This document shows, piece by piece, positions 15,001-27,144 of a stretch of 64,000 nt of DNA. A program made the position numbers and the translations under genes. Where the stretch lies: positions 4,960,001 to 5,024,000 of the forward strand of contig JAMPIQ010000001.1 of NCBI GenBank assembly GCA_024699855.1, read 5' to 3'. Source of the stretch: Aphelenchoides besseyi. Taxonomy: Eukaryota; Nematoda; Chromadorea; Rhabditida; Aphelenchoididae. The notes beneath the pieces are model-generated. The model was not told the origin of the DNA, made no database searches, and saw nothing but the letters and a program-made list of their open reading frames with translations. How positions within the stretch are numbered: position 1 is the stretch's first letter; each line of letters opens with the position of its first letter.

Positions 15001-18000
15001 ATAGCAATGGGATCGTGATTCTACGAATTCATACTCTTTGCCGATTGACCTCTCAATCGAAATCATTACTGTAGATTCCTTTTAAAATGAGCGACTTTTT
15101 TGGCGTCACTAAAAGTTGCTATTTGAAGATTACGTCAAGGTAAGTGAGTACGTGAGGTCATGAATATCTGGTGTTTATCGAAAACTACGTTACTCTTTTG
15201 TTTGCAAGTGTAATTAGTTAGAATCCTGATAATTTGAAAGGTGAGACAACGACAAGCAGCGGATTAAAGATTCTCGTTTGTTTTGAGCGTCTGTAGCCGG
15301 GGGATTTGCACGAAAATTCGTTAGGCGTCTTTTGTTTTCAAATGACGCACATTTGGCATCGCACAGAAACTGCTAAAATGACAAATGTTTACTGCAAAAT
15401 ACTCGACGTCTAATCGGACACAGAGCTCCTTTCGAATACAAACTCATTGGATCTATTTTCTTTCAGCAAAACAAAGTACTTGAAGAGAAAGTAAAAAGTG
15501 TGTTCAAATAACAAAGAGTCTTGTTGCAGTCTGCTAATGAACGTATTTGCAGGAAGTTGAATCCCAAACCACAAAACAAACTGAAGCCTCTTCACCGGCC
15601 TCAACGGCTTCCGTTCGTCGCACATTCACGACCGTACCAGAAAGCTGTGTTTTCGGAACTCAGCAATCTGTAAGCCTTCCAGCTATGGCTCAGCTTTCAT
15701 CTCAACTCGTAAATTCAACAGTCACATTGCCACAGTTGGGTTCTGTCTCCGCATTCACGTCGACCAATCCATCAAACCCCGCAATGAATCAGTTTCGACT
15801 TCAATCTACCGCAATGAATGGACAGAATTTGCAGTCTACATTTCCGGACAAAGAGCAGTCGAACGATTCTACAAATTTTCGAGTCATTCGCGGACTTCAA
15901 CGGGGACCAACACGTGAAGCAATGAGTCTCGAAGACCTGAACGAGTTGGAAGAATTCATTGCACGTGGCGAAGAGTATTGTATCAACGATATGAAGAAAT
16001 TCATTACGCAGTACTCGCTTCGTCAAACGACTGTTGCCCAAATGACTGGTGAGTTCACAAGCTCGTACGATAGAAATCACATTTGCCATCACGGAAATTT
16101 GTATTCCAAACTCTTGTCATTGTCTAGACCACTACAACCAAAAGTTTTCATCCACATTTGTATTTTAATTTATCACGTTGTTTTGCTTCATTTTATGAGC
16201 CAAAACAGAATTTGCAATTGCACATTACTTGGCACTGAGCAGGCAAACAATGAGGAATGACATCAACGGTTGGGCCGAAATACAGGGCTTTCAATCTCTT
16301 TTGTTATCGATAATAACACCAAATTTGTTATGCTTCTTTGTCACTCGCCATTTCGACTTCAAATGTCAAGGCTGTTTTGTGATTATTACAACGCGCAACT
16401 AGTTGACTCAACGCATTCCACTGTGACGCTTTCAATTAACCACCGTAACAAGTCGAATTGACGTCCGAAATTACCAGCGGATTATCCCCATTGCTACTCA
16501 TCCATTCCACTTGTGCTGTTGCTAATAGAAAGTACGAGCTGAGATTTTAATTATTGGCGTCGAGATTGGTGGTTATTTCTGTTTAATCCCTAAAATTGAT
16601 TAAACTCTTGGGGCACAAATTGAACAAAACCTTGTAAACAAACAAAATTGACGATCGCTTTTACGTAAATTCGAAATTGCAGACGTCAAAGCTGACGATT
16701 AAGATTTTTATTTGATTATTGGCTTTGACGTTAACAAAAGGGAATCCAACAAAAATGGATTACTGTAATGAGTTTCGATTCCAGGTGTCTCACAACCTTA
16801 CATCAGCAAACTACTGAACGGAAATCACAACGAACTGAGTCGTCGCTGTCGCAGGAACATTTATGCTTGGTTCTTGAACTGTCGGAAGAATCCAGGCGAG
16901 TTCCAAGTTTCTATATTTGACACTTTGCTTCCTCGTTTTAGCTATCTATTGTCAGGACCCGACAACTCGCCTTGAGACCAATGGTGATGGTGAACTCGTA
17001 CCGCAACGTCGTGAACGCTACGTTTTCCGTCCGCTTCTTATTCGCATTCTCGAGAGCTTCTTCGCCGATTCACCGTTTCCAGATGCTCAACGTCGCTCAG
17101 AAATCGCACAAGCATGCAATCACGCATTGCAGAGCGAGAAACAAGGTAATTCAATGGCAATCAAAAGAAGCATAGAATTGAGAGGGTTAAAATTAGCTCA
17201 GTTGCATATGACGGTTTTAATGCAATAAATTTGATGTTTCTGTGTAAACGTCATTTCCTCTTCATTAGTACGTTTATTCACCAGTTCTTCGTGCGAACGT
17301 CTTTGCTTTCAATTACCGTATAGTTACAACCTACGCTTATTTTCGGGTCTTCTTTTACACACTCGAAACGAAACTTAAATTTGATCTGTTGTCAAAATAA
17401 ATTTCAATAGAAGTTCATTTAAGGACTAAAAACTGCTTACCCGATATTGCACAACTCATTAATGTATTTCAGGACAACATCTGATGCCGAAGGAAATCGT
17501 TACACCGCAAGTTATTGCTAATTGGTTTGCGAATAAACGAAAAGAAGTCAGACGACGATCGAATGAAGAGATTCGAGCGAGAAACGTTGCCAATAGTGTA
17601 AGTTCATATTCAAATGACATAAATGAATTCGCTAGTTTAGTCATTTCTTTCCGACTCAACTTCCACTCCATCGCCGTCCAACTCAACGAACGGAATCATG
17701 GCCGACAGTCCGAACGCTGTTGCGTCTACACTTTTGCCGCCGTTGACTTTTGCAAATCCATTGGCATTTTTTGTTCATCATCAGCAACAGCAGAATCGTC
17801 TACTACAACAGATTTCTCCAGCACCCGTTTCGGGGTTGTTGGAAACGGGGCTTTCTTTCAATCAAATAAACGGTGGAATAACATTGCCTCCTCTAACTGA
17901 GCTGCTCAATCGATCAGTTCAAGTGGCGACAACAAACACAGGTCTTAATACTGGATCCTCACCTTCGTCTATTCCTCACCTTTTGTCTCCAATGACCACT

Positions 18001-18327
18001 CAGTCGATTGCAACTCCAATTTCAACTACTCCGGCAATTGTTGGTCACGGATCGTTCGACGAAACCGACCAACAAACTCGACCACCTGTTTTGTACGCGA
18101 TTGTCGACGAAAAACAAACCGAAAGTCCGACGACGGAAACAGCGAATACAACGGAAACGACCGTTCACTCGCCCACACAAACCTTCAAGCTGATGAACAA
18201 CGAAGATGATTCTGGAGCCGCAAACAATGTCGATGCATATCGAGAGTTGTTGCAAAACATGTTCGAAAACGCGTTCTTTCAACAACATTTTCTAACGAAT
18301 CCCGCAATAACACAAAACATTGAATAA
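12032..18327 (+). CDS. HMBOX1: HMBOX1-type (HNF1-like) homeobox transcription factor
   Basis: Nuclear DNA-binding protein of the HNF1/HMBOX class, 641 residues. Exons: 12032-12112, 13805-14026, 15553-16048, 16785-16895, 16942-17145, 17473-17597, 17641-18327; all phases fit. Domains in order: N-terminal HNF1-type dimerisation-like helix (FTVEQLELCRRLKGSGMS, residues 4-21), where human HMBOX1 has a matching FTIEQ motif; a Ser/Thr-rich linker; a POU-specific-like domain (about 225-300, with FITQYSLRQTTVAQMTGVSQ); an atypical homeodomain with extended loop (about 325-400) ending in recognition helix VIANWFANKRKEVRRR; then a long Gln/Thr/Pro-rich tail. Introns 1-3 are long (1692, 1526 and 736 nt) whereas the window norm is about 43 nt. 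Intron 1 has a GTTGGT donor and intron 4 (16896-16941) a GC-AG pair. Orthology rests on domain order and motif similarity. Confidence 0.93.
12113..13804 (+). other. HMBOX1 intron 1, 1692 nt
   Basis: About forty times longer than typical introns here. It contains a more C-rich patch around 12640-12840 with a 60-codon open frame at 12649-12831, not joined to other exons by obvious splice sites. No known domain; possibly regulatory or an alternative first exon. Confidence 0.6.
14027..15552 (+). other. HMBOX1 intron 2, 1526 nt
   Basis: AT-rich with no convincing reading frame on either strand. Donor GTGAGT and acceptor TTTGCAG are good. Nothing else identified. Confidence 0.6.
16049..16784 (+). 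other. HMBOX1 intron 3, 736 nt
   Basis: Splits the POU-specific-like domain between QMTG and VSQPYIS. The exon 3 frame stays open for another 70 codons into the intron, so retention would give a protein truncated inside the DNA-binding domain. Otherwise nothing seen. Confidence 0.6.
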
Positions 18328-18834
18328 CTTGTATCGTTCTGTCCAATTTCCCATCATCTGCTTTACAATGCTTTTTTTGATTATCAACGACTATCAGATT
18401 TAAATTGCATTCCTTTCTCTCCAGGTTCAAATTCTCTTGGTCTCCGTCTTTTTTCTATCAATTGAACTTTTCGCCATGAAATTACATAATCTTCTTCATA
18501 ATATTGTTCATTAATTAGAGTCGGTAGTTGCTTGTATTGGAAGATATAAACATTAAATGTTTGCTTGTGCTTTCAGCTCATTATCGTGAGATAGACGATT
18601 GAAAGACTCCTATAGAACTAAGCTAATTCGCTGTCTGAATACGCGACAACAAACTTTGAGGTCATCGTTGTTCAATATTACAAAATTAGCGTAGCTCAAC
18701 AAAATCGATGGTAAATTCGATCACACGGTTGCGAAAATACTGAGAAACAGGACCACATTTATTTGTCTTTTTATCTCGTGATTCTGATCGTAAGTGACTT
18801 CCTCGTATGTTTGTTGTTCATTCGATTTCAGAAG
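18328..18834. other. Intergenic, HMBOX1 3' end and helicase leader
   Basis: Short spacer between two same-strand genes. A GTAAGT at about 18790 pairs with the TTTCAG at 18831 as a 43-nt intron in the 5' leader of the helicase gene. No other feature found. Confidence 0.5.
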
Positions 18835-20682
18835 ATGTCAGTATTACAACCAGTTCGTCGTGCTGGTGGAAGAGACATATTTCGGTATGGTCAGAATCAA
18901 CAAGAAATCGATTACATAGCACAACAAGCCGAGGAAGCGGATTCCGAATGCGACGTTCTTGCCTACAAAGACACTCGACAACGAAATGTTGTGTTTCGAA
19001 CACAAAAAGGCGAGACAATGCGATTCAAGGAAATTACGCCGCGAACGTAAGAAAACGTTCGGTTCAACTGACCAGTCATTTCAGGTTGTTGAGTAACATG
19101 CTTGTTGAAGATGGATCTCTTGAAGTGGAGGCTTTGCATAGAAACATTCGCAGCATGTTGCGATCTTCGTTGATAAACGATCCCATCTTAACAGGTATTC
19201 AACGAGTCGGTATCCCGTATATTCTGCTCGGCAACTACGATGTTACGCTTGAAAGCCGATCTGGAGGTGGCAAAACGTTGGCTTATGCGGCGCCAATCAT
19301 CTACAAGATCATCAAATACAAACAAATGGTTAGACGATCTTCGCACGGTGCAATGTATTGTCTCATCGTAACGTCCAGTTCGAAGTTGTGCAACCAGTTG
19401 GCCGCGGTTTTCGATACACTAGTTCGCGGAACAAACGTTTCGGTTGTTCGCTCACACTACAAGTTACAAGTATCAGAAGTTCTGCACAAATTGAGCGACT
19501 GCAACATTTTTATTTGTGATATTCAACGCGTGCAATTTCATTTCCTTGACTCCAACGATCCGGACGAACTACCAGTAAGTTGCGTACGTTAATACTTTTT
19601 GACATGCTCTTAGACAAACAACAAGCTGTCGTGCGACTACTTGAAGTACGTGGTGTTCGATGAGTCGGATTATCTAATCGGAAACGCATCCGGCGGTTCC
19701 AATTCAAACGTATTCACTGAACATATTCAACCTCTGCTTTTTTCATTCGTAAGCTATGCCTCCGATTAGTTATTTCAATTCCATTTCAGTATGTTAACAA
19801 ACCAACTATTAATCCACGAATTATTATGGCAACTTCGGAGTATCGTGATCTCTACTACAGTTACGCTCCAACACGTCCATTCGGTCATTTGCATGTCTCC
19901 GTTGGCATCGATGATGATCGCGAATTCGAGTTCATTTTTGAAGAACTAGTGAGTTCAAGGTCAAAGTATTTCACTTCGTTTTCAGGATAATGAGAAGAAA
20001 CGAGCACGTGTCGCATTCAAAAACATTTTCATGAAAATTTGTAAGAAATGCGAAATGAGAAATGGCAAATGGATGAATCCGAAGAAGACGGTCATTTTTG
20101 TTAATAGCCCTGGATTAGCCTTAGAGTTGTGCGGCGTAATCAAACAGATTGCCGACAAAGAAGAAGTTCAATCGATTACCGTCATCGACACAGTCCCACA
20201 ACTTCACTCGGTGATTGGAAAGATGATGAAAAACGAATTGAACATTTTGATCACAATGGACGACAAGATCAACTGCGGTCTGAACTTCCCCAACATCGAC
20301 ATTGTTGTCAACGCGGAATTGACCCACGAGGACAGTCCACATCGTGACGGGATTTTCGCTAAACGAATTCAAACTTGTGGTCGAAAGAACAAAGTCGGAA
20401 CTGTCTACACAATCTATCACAAAGGAACTGATGATGTGGCTGCGCTCGACATTGGCAAAGTTTGTTTGTCTTTCGATCGTTTATTTCGGATTTTGAATTT
20501 AGAACGCGTACAAACACCAACTACCGAGTTACATCGTTAAACTATGTGAAAAGACGGTTGGTTTCGAGTACAAAAAACGTCGTGTTATCAAACGGCAATC
20601 ACAAATCCAACGCTACTTGGGTATCGATATGCCCGATCCGAATTCCGATTCGGACATCACCGATTATCTCGACTCTGACTAA
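18835..20682 (+). CDS. Divergent DEAD-box RNA helicase-like protein
   Basis: Six exons (18835-19046, 19085-19574, 19614-19748, 19790-19948, 19986-20459, 20503-20682), 549 residues. Q-motif-like GIQRVGIPYIL at about 108, Walker A as SRSGGGKT (127) in place of AxTGSGKT, Walker B as VVFDESD (249-255) in place of DEAD, motif III-like IIMATSE, motif V-like LITMDDKINCGLNFPNIDIV, and motif VI as QTCGRKNKVG where active enzymes have HRxGRxGR. The fold is therefore a two-domain DEAD-box helicase, but several catalytic positions including the motif VI arginine finger (lysine here) are changed. It may be a fast-evolving or catalytically weak member; the family partner is not identified. A leader intron ends at TTTCAG four bases before the ATG. 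AATAAA lies at 20729. Confidence 0.85.
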
Positions 20683-21036
20683 ACGTGGCCCTTATGTCTC
20701 TTAATTTCTTCAAACGTTTTTCATTTCTAATAAAATATGTTTTTCGTAGGCTTATGCTGACCATTTTTTTTTATCACACAAATCGAAGTAACTTCCAGTA
20801 AAATAACAAGCTAACGGACGAGAAAGAGAACTGAAAAAGATCGCGGTCAGAAAGAGAACACAACGTTTATGAATAATAAACCCAACAGTTTCATGGTGCG
20901 CTTAAGAATATAACGACTAAACAACTTAAATGAAAGCAAAAGGAATAATAACAGTCAATTAAAAAACAACAACAAATCGAAACAAAAAGAAGTGGAGGGG
21001 CAGTTGGATAGTTGCGCACGGCCGAAAAAACACTCT
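20683..21036. other. Convergent 3' spacer, helicase and lamin
   Basis: 354 bases between two stop codons facing each other. It holds the AATAAA of the helicase at about 20729 and A-rich sequence toward the lamin end. No gene. Confidence 0.6.
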
Positions 21037-23107
21037 TTACATAATCGAACATCGCTCATCACCGTCGGTCGCATAACTACGACCACTGGTGTCTTTGTAG
21101 CTCTCGCTCGACGCCACACGAGTTCCGTCGCTATCGAAAACTTCGGTCAATCGATAGTCATTACCGGCCGGCCAGTTTTGATTCTTCAACGTCACTTTCG
21201 TTGGCAAATGTTGATGTTCACCGGTGTTCGATGAAAAGATCTAAACAGTCAACACGATTAGCCTTATGCAAGTGGTTCAACTAACCGTGATTTGCTTTGT
21301 CGGTTTCAGCACAACTTTCGGACTGAATTTGAAAGTAACTTCACGCTCGTTGTCTTTGACCACGACTTTATAGCCGCCGAGTGGAAGATCTTCAGTTCCC
21401 TTATTTTCGAGTCGAACAAACGCGCCTTCTGGATCTACATGTTGGACAATAAGATCACCGTCCGCTTGATTGTTGGTGCGGAATGTGGAGCGAAGACGTT
21501 CGTAGCTTGTGTTAAAGTCGTTAATATTCTCTTCAGCCAAACGACGACGTTTGACTCCACGACGAGGAGAAGAACCGGCGGCTGCACTGAACGAGAGTGA
21601 AGCATTACGCGATTTCGGTTGATCATCGAAAGAAACGTGAAGTTCTTCGTCTGCAGTACTGTCCGGAGTTCGAATTTTAAGTCTGAAACATAATCTTTCG
21701 ATGATTGTATTAAGATCAGTGAGTTACCGCGATTCCTCAGCTTGCAAAAGCATGTGGTAAGTGCTTAACTCTTCGTCCAATTGCAATTTAACGTCCATAA
21801 GATCTTTGTACTCGGCGGTCAAACGTTCAATTTCACGACGAAGATCATCGATCTGCGCATCTTTCGCCGCATTCAAGTCAGTAGTAACACGAAGGCGTGC
21901 CTCCAGCTCGCGAATCTGGGCTTTCAAACCATCGATACGACGATTCAAATCTGCTCGTTCGCTCTCGACTTCGGTTAGTGCACTTCGTTGGCTGTTTAAC
22001 TGCTCACGAAGTTGTAAAGCTTCTTGTCGGTTATAATCGACGGAGTCTTGAAGTTCCTTCAATTTGCGACTGAACTTTTCTTCAACTTCTTTGCGACTCT
22101 GTTTGATACGAGCATCTGATTCAGCACGAAACTCTTGAACACGAAGTTGAAGTTCGTTATCGTAATGGGTTTCCAATTGCTCGCCCATAGTGTTCATTTC
22201 GATCTCGCGTTTACGGTAAACCTCATCCAATTCCTAGATTTTGATTATAATCACTAAGGATTATCATTCATTTACCTGTTGATGTTGGCGCTTCTCTAAA
22301 TCCAAATCCTCGCGCAAATCGTTAACTTTAGTTTGCAGCTCTGAGCGAAGCAAAGTTTCGTCTTCCAATTGAATTTTCAACGTGTCAATTTGCTTCAGTG
22401 CAATGTCCAGTTCGTTCTTGATTTCGTTGTGCTCGTTTTCGATTTTGAAGCGTCGCGATTCGGACGTCTGGAGGTGCTGTTTGGCTTTGGCCAACTCTTC
22501 GGCCAAACGATCGCGTTCCGCGGTTGTGAGACGGAGATCGTTTTCAGCTTTGGTGGCTTTTTTGCGTTGATCTGCGAGTGCTGCTTCAGCATTCTTGCGA
22601 TCCAATTCTGCGCTGAAAACACAAAAATTGACAGAGAAATGAGTTCAAAATACTCACCGACTACGAGCTTGATTGGCCTCATCAAGCGCCTGACGAAGGT
22701 CGATGATTTTCTGTTTGAAGTCGTTGTTGCTGGAGTCGCGTTCACGGCGCTCCACAACTTCAATTTCTCGGATCTGCACCTGAAGACGATTGTTTTCGGC
22801 TTCCAAACTGCGTACTTTCTAAACACAAAGAATTAAATGATCAGTTGAAGGCCGGCAACCGACCTCAATGTAATTCGCCAGACGATCATTCAACTCAGAA
22901 AGTGCTTGTTTTTCGTTTACGCGATTTCGATAAGAACGACGAGAAGTATTGCTTTCGAATCTGAAGTTCAATGTGAAAAAACAAAAACCGTGGAACTTAC
23001 GATTCCTCATCGATGTCGACTACAGGAGCAGCATCACCAGAAGCGTTGTTAACGGTAGTTGTCGTCACAGTCGTTGTCCGCGTTGTTTTTTTGCCGCGGG
23101 TTGCCAT
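21037..23107 (-). CDS. lmn-1: Nuclear lamin
   Basis: Seven exons: 23001-23107, 22864-22960, 22658-22818, 22276-22612, 21728-22233, 21286-21682, 21037-21240; 602 residues. Lamins are type V intermediate filaments lining the inner nuclear membrane. Seen: short Thr-rich head; a long heptad rod (about 48-405) beginning ALSELNDRLANYIEKVRSLE and ending with the conserved ELSTYHMLLQAEESR; nuclear localisation signal SPRRGVKRRR (about 440-449); Ig-like lamin tail domain (about 475-585); and C-terminal CaaX box CSIM, a farnesylation signal. This combination separates it from cytoplasmic intermediate filaments. A possible CDK site (SPRR) lies beside the NLS; none (S/T-P) is visible in the head. Donors GTCGGT and GTTAGT occur. 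A single-copy invertebrate lamin is the natural reading. Confidence 0.97.
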
Positions 23108-25318
23108 TTTACAATCAATGTAAGTTTAACCCTCGGGATCTGGAATTACAAAGTTCAAACGCTGCAACACGGCAGTTGAATTAAACTCGAAACGAAAAAG
23201 ACGCATAAAATTTCAAGGACGAATGGAAAAACAAAATTGAATCTGGAATTCTCGACAGAAACATCGAATTCGAGCTTCCGAAGGACAACAAATGGGACGT
23301 TTGGCATCGGGATTGTCGTGTGTTCCGTTCGTAGAAAGAACGGAAATGTCGTGTTCTTGATGTCGAGCGACAAGTCGACAGCACTACTAGAACATTCGCT
23401 TCTGAAGCAGACAACCGCGAACGTAGAAGGGAAGGTTGTTGTGTTAATTGGGATTGTTTTTGGGTTAATTAAAACTTGAATTTCAACAGCGACGGCCCGC
23501 TCGTCATCGCCCCCAACGTGCGAAAAAGAACGCCGCCCGAACCCCCCGAAAAACATTCCAAGCGAACTGACGGTCTTCGCTTTCGAAGGGCGTCCGCTCG
23601 GCCTCACAACCAAAAGAACGCAAAAAGCTGCTGCCCATGTTTGTGTGAAGAACACCGAAAAGCTCGAGAAACGGAACGCAGAATCTCGGTGGCAATAAAA
23701 CATCGTGTCTTGGCAACCCAATGGGTGAACCGCGGCCCTATTTCGGGATTCGACGGCATTTTAGCGGAATTAACGATGTTGCCAGAGATGCGATTAAACG
23801 TGCGAGCGGCCTATTGGCCGTCCAAATGAACTCGGCAAGATACCTAAAGTGAAAAAATGACGCGCCAACAAAACACCAAAAATCGAGGAAGGCAAATGCG
23901 GCGGGAAGTAGAATTCGAATTGCGACGCCCACAACCAGTGGATTGCCTGAATCGTCGTTTGGACGGCTTGCCGCTTCGAGATCAATGTTGCGAATTGGTG
24001 TGATAAGCATCTACAACAAATTGTCCAACCAAAAAGTTTGCATAGCAAAGGCCAACAGTTCGATTGATTCATTCTCCCCTACTAGAGCCCTTCGACAGTG
24101 AACGTGAAAGATTTCGCGGCGTTTGGGTGCAAACGAAACAAAAAGCTAAACGTAAGAACAAGCTCTCTCTCACTTTTCGCTAAACAAACATTTCGATCTG
24201 CCGAGACAATGAATAAAATGGACATCGAAAGCATAACAGTACAGACGAGAATACTTTGAAACATTCGTTTTGTGTGAAAGATCTAAAACAGAAATCGGAG
24301 CTCAATAAAAGTCGACCAATAAAATAGATCACGTAAATCAAACGGAACTCTTTTGGCTTTTCGCTTGCGATCTCTAGTCGTGACTGCCAAGTTGAATCAT
24401 TTCCTTTGGATCGGAAAAATTCATGATGGATGAGAAGATTTTGGCGCTTAAAGTTCAAATCAAAGTCCACAAAGAAGAAGGTGTTACGCGGGCAAATGGG
24501 CCTTGAGGCAAATTTTGATAGAAAGTTGCGAAGAAAAACGGTTTCGTTTGAACACGTGGGTTTCACAGAATACAAAATATATGTTCAGGAATCTTTTTCT
24601 AACGAACATTTTTGTCGAAATCGTAGGAATGAAGGTGCCGACTTGATGAGCAAATGGCGGCCGTTTTGTGCATTCGCCGACCGTTGTGCAATGACTCAAT
24701 CGCCTCTTCGATGTCCGGATTCGCTTCGTTTTGGTGCTAAACGACCTCAACACTGCTTGCCGTAAACGTTAGACTGCGCGTCTGGGAATCAAAAATCGCT
24801 AAGACCAGTGCACGTGTTCGCGATATCCGCGTTTCGTTGAGTATAACCAATGGAAACAGCGCGAGTTCGTTTACCAAAAACACGCGTAAACGATCAAACA
24901 CGTCAACGAAACAGTCGACGACAACAATGAAAGCTTTATAGAGAAAGTTGGACTGAAAAGTTCCGGTTTGCATTGAAGTTCTTCAATTGGAAACTCAATA
25001 GCCGTGAAAATCCGTGTGATTACTCAAATGAAAGTAGCCACGGCCATTAGCGAAAAACGACTTCTCATTTGAAAACTCGGTAGGACGCCGAAACGATTCG
25101 AGTTTTTACGTGCGCGAAGGACATTTCAGTCGTCGAATGGCTTGTCAACAAACGAACGTCAAACGCAGTCAACCGAAGATTTTTGAATGTCGAGGGTAGA
25201 AAACGAAATCAATAAGATCAACCGAATTGGACGTAGATCGTGATGTAACACAAATTTTGCTTTTTCATTTCGACTCGTTTTTGTGAGTGGTCGGTCGAAA
25301 ACAGCTTTTGTGAGAAAA
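23108..25318. promoter_or_regulatory. Divergent promoter region, lamin and two-RING gene
   Basis: 2.2 kb between divergent starts. Both strands have open frames around 23150-23830 (up to 188 codons), but they overlap antiparallel without domains and fit chance in CG-richer DNA. No TATA box or known site is asserted. Probably the lamin promoter on the left and the RING gene promoter on the right. Confidence 0.4.
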
Positions 25319-25855
25319 ATGGATCTCGACAAATGTTCCACGAACTGTCAATCGGAATCGGATCTGATCGGCTATCCGTGTGGTCATCCGTTCTGCTCGA
25401 ATTGTGCAATTGAAGCCGAGGAACCGACTCGTACGTGTCCCAAATGCAAACAGGGAATTAGATGCTTTGCGGGCTTCAGTGAGTTGACCATCGGCTGTGT
25501 TTTTTGGCTGAAAGTTTTCAGAAGATACAACAATTTTTCATCGAGTTTACGTTAACGTCGAGGATGATTTGATTCCCGTGGTCGACGGAATCGACGAAAC
25601 CGCAGAGGCAAAGAAACACGAAGGCAACTGGAGCTGTGGATTTTAAGTGAAACGTTTTTTTCAGAAGAATTGAAAAGCGTGCAACAGAAGTACGAGGCTT
25701 TAAAGAGCGAAGTTGAGTGTCAAATCTGCTTCGACAATTCGAACGACATCGCTTTCAATTGTGGACATCGGGCCTGTTCGAACTGCGCTGCTCGTATTCA
25801 ATTTTGTCATTGTTGTCGAGAACCAATCGGGAAACGCATTCAAATTTATCGTTAA
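25319..25855 (+). CDS. Small protein with two RING-type zinc fingers
   Basis: Three exons (25319-25478, 25522-25623, 25665-25855), 150 residues. First finger at residues 6-45: C-x3-C, then CGHPFCSNC and CPKC. Second finger at the C-terminus (about 100-145): CQIC, CGHRACSNC, CHCC, followed by the basic end GKRIQIYR, similar in style to the terminal RINGs of Mind-bomb-type or IAP-type E3 ligases. A short helix (ELKSVQQKYEALKSEVE) precedes it. RING domains usually recruit E2 ubiquitin-conjugating enzymes; E3 activity is an inference. Intron 2 (25624-25664) starts with GC rather than GT and is the only join that avoids an in-frame TAA. AATAAA at 25881. Confidence 0.85.
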
Positions 25856-26117
25856 CTACTATGTTGTTGATGTTATAGTAAATAAAAGTTGCTCGGAACT
25901 GTTTGAACAACACAGTTCTATAGACAAGTGAGCTCATTTTATGGACACCGTATGCAAATTCGAAAAGAGATGAGTTGTAGGTAAACGGATTGCAGTTTTG
26001 CGGTTTCATTTGCTCGTGCAGTGAACTCGTAAAGCGATACGCTTTTTTCACGTTCTTTCAAGGTTCCTCATCTTGTCGAAGAAATCTCAACAGTTTGTTT
26101 TAGGAGTCAACTGTAAG

Positions 26118-26536
26118 ATGCACTACTACGGAACTTCTCTCGTGGTTCTCGTCTGTGTTGCTGTGCTTTGGAGCGAAGTTCAAGGTGGGAAAAAACTCGA
26201 CTTCGGGACGTTGGCTGAACGAATGGCCAGAGATAACCAAGTTAACACGCTGATAGACAATTATGTGTAAGTTGGAACTTGATGTTAATAGCCATCTGTT
26301 TAGTAAAAAAGCCCTGCAGGTACGTGCTTCGGAGCAAGCTAGTGGAACTTTGGTTATGCGTCGTGAAGCGATTAAACAAGTCATTTTGATTGGTATTCTT
26401 GAAATCGCATACTGATCGTCGAAATCTTTCAGCGGGTCTTCCGATTGTTATCGGCTATTGGATCGTGATGTTGCCGACTATCGCTCTGATGTTTGTTTGC
26501 TGTCGCTCAATGAAAAAGCCACCACCAGAAGCCTAA
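26118..26536 (+). CDS. Small type I membrane protein, unknown family
   Basis: Three exons (26118-26266, 26304-26392, 26433-26536), 113 residues. The N-terminus is a clear signal peptide (MHYYGTSLVVLVCVAVLWS, likely cleaved near VQG). A polar, mildly basic lumenal part follows, then one membrane segment (LIAGLPIVIGYWIVMLPTI to CC) and a short cytoplasmic tail RSMKKPPPEA. AATAAA follows at about 26576. I do not recognise it. The short length, good splice sites and polyadenylation signal support a real gene. Confidence 0.8.
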
Positions 26537-27144
26537 GAACTCAATTTTGTCTTTCGATTTGTTGACGTGGGTTGAAATAAAAAGATGGAGAAAGGTTTTT
26601 ACCGCGATGTAAACCAGGAACAGAAATGTGAAATCAATGGTCGAAATTTTGTTTTCACGTCTATCTGCGTTGGCTCGAGGTATCTTCTGGAGAACCTTTT
26701 AGAGATTTTTCATGTCCGACTGCTCTATCTTCCACTTCTTCTGAGCGTCAGAATTCGAAACGAATTTCACTCTCGGGATTTGGACTGAAAGTTGCGGTTC
26801 GTCGCTTAACTGCGAAAGTCGTAAGTTTCGAGCGAACGTCTGGATTCGATTTTGTTTGGCTTATCGAGATCTTCAGCTTTTGATTTCTTTGGAATCCGTT
26901 TTCTCGTCAAAATTGTTTTCAATTCGAACCGTCGACAAACGTCGATTTGTGTTTTCGCTGACATCGCTTTTGAAGTAACCGGAGATGCGATGACGATTGT
27001 GAATCATCGAAACGGTTGAGGCATCTTGAAACCTTCGTTCTTATCGGCCCGCTCAAAATGCTCCGTTTTGTTTTCTAATCGTGTTCTACTTCAACGTGAC
27101 ACGTTGGTTTTTGTTTAGATTGAAAACTTGCTCAAGGTTTTGCA
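26537..27144. other. Intergenic, leader of RhoGDI gene
   Basis: 608 bases holding the polyadenylation signal of the upstream gene and presumably the RhoGDI promoter. A 67-codon open frame from 26585 has no domain and is taken as chance. Confidence 0.5.

Noticed and set aside
15772..16092. 106-codon minus-strand ORF over HMBOX1 exon 3
   Set aside because: Antisense shadow of a well-supported exon.
23155..23829. Antiparallel ORFs of 188 (-) and 117 (+) codons upstream of lamin
   Set aside because: They overlap each other, lack motifs, and lie in the divergent promoter region; the frames look like chance in CG-richer DNA.
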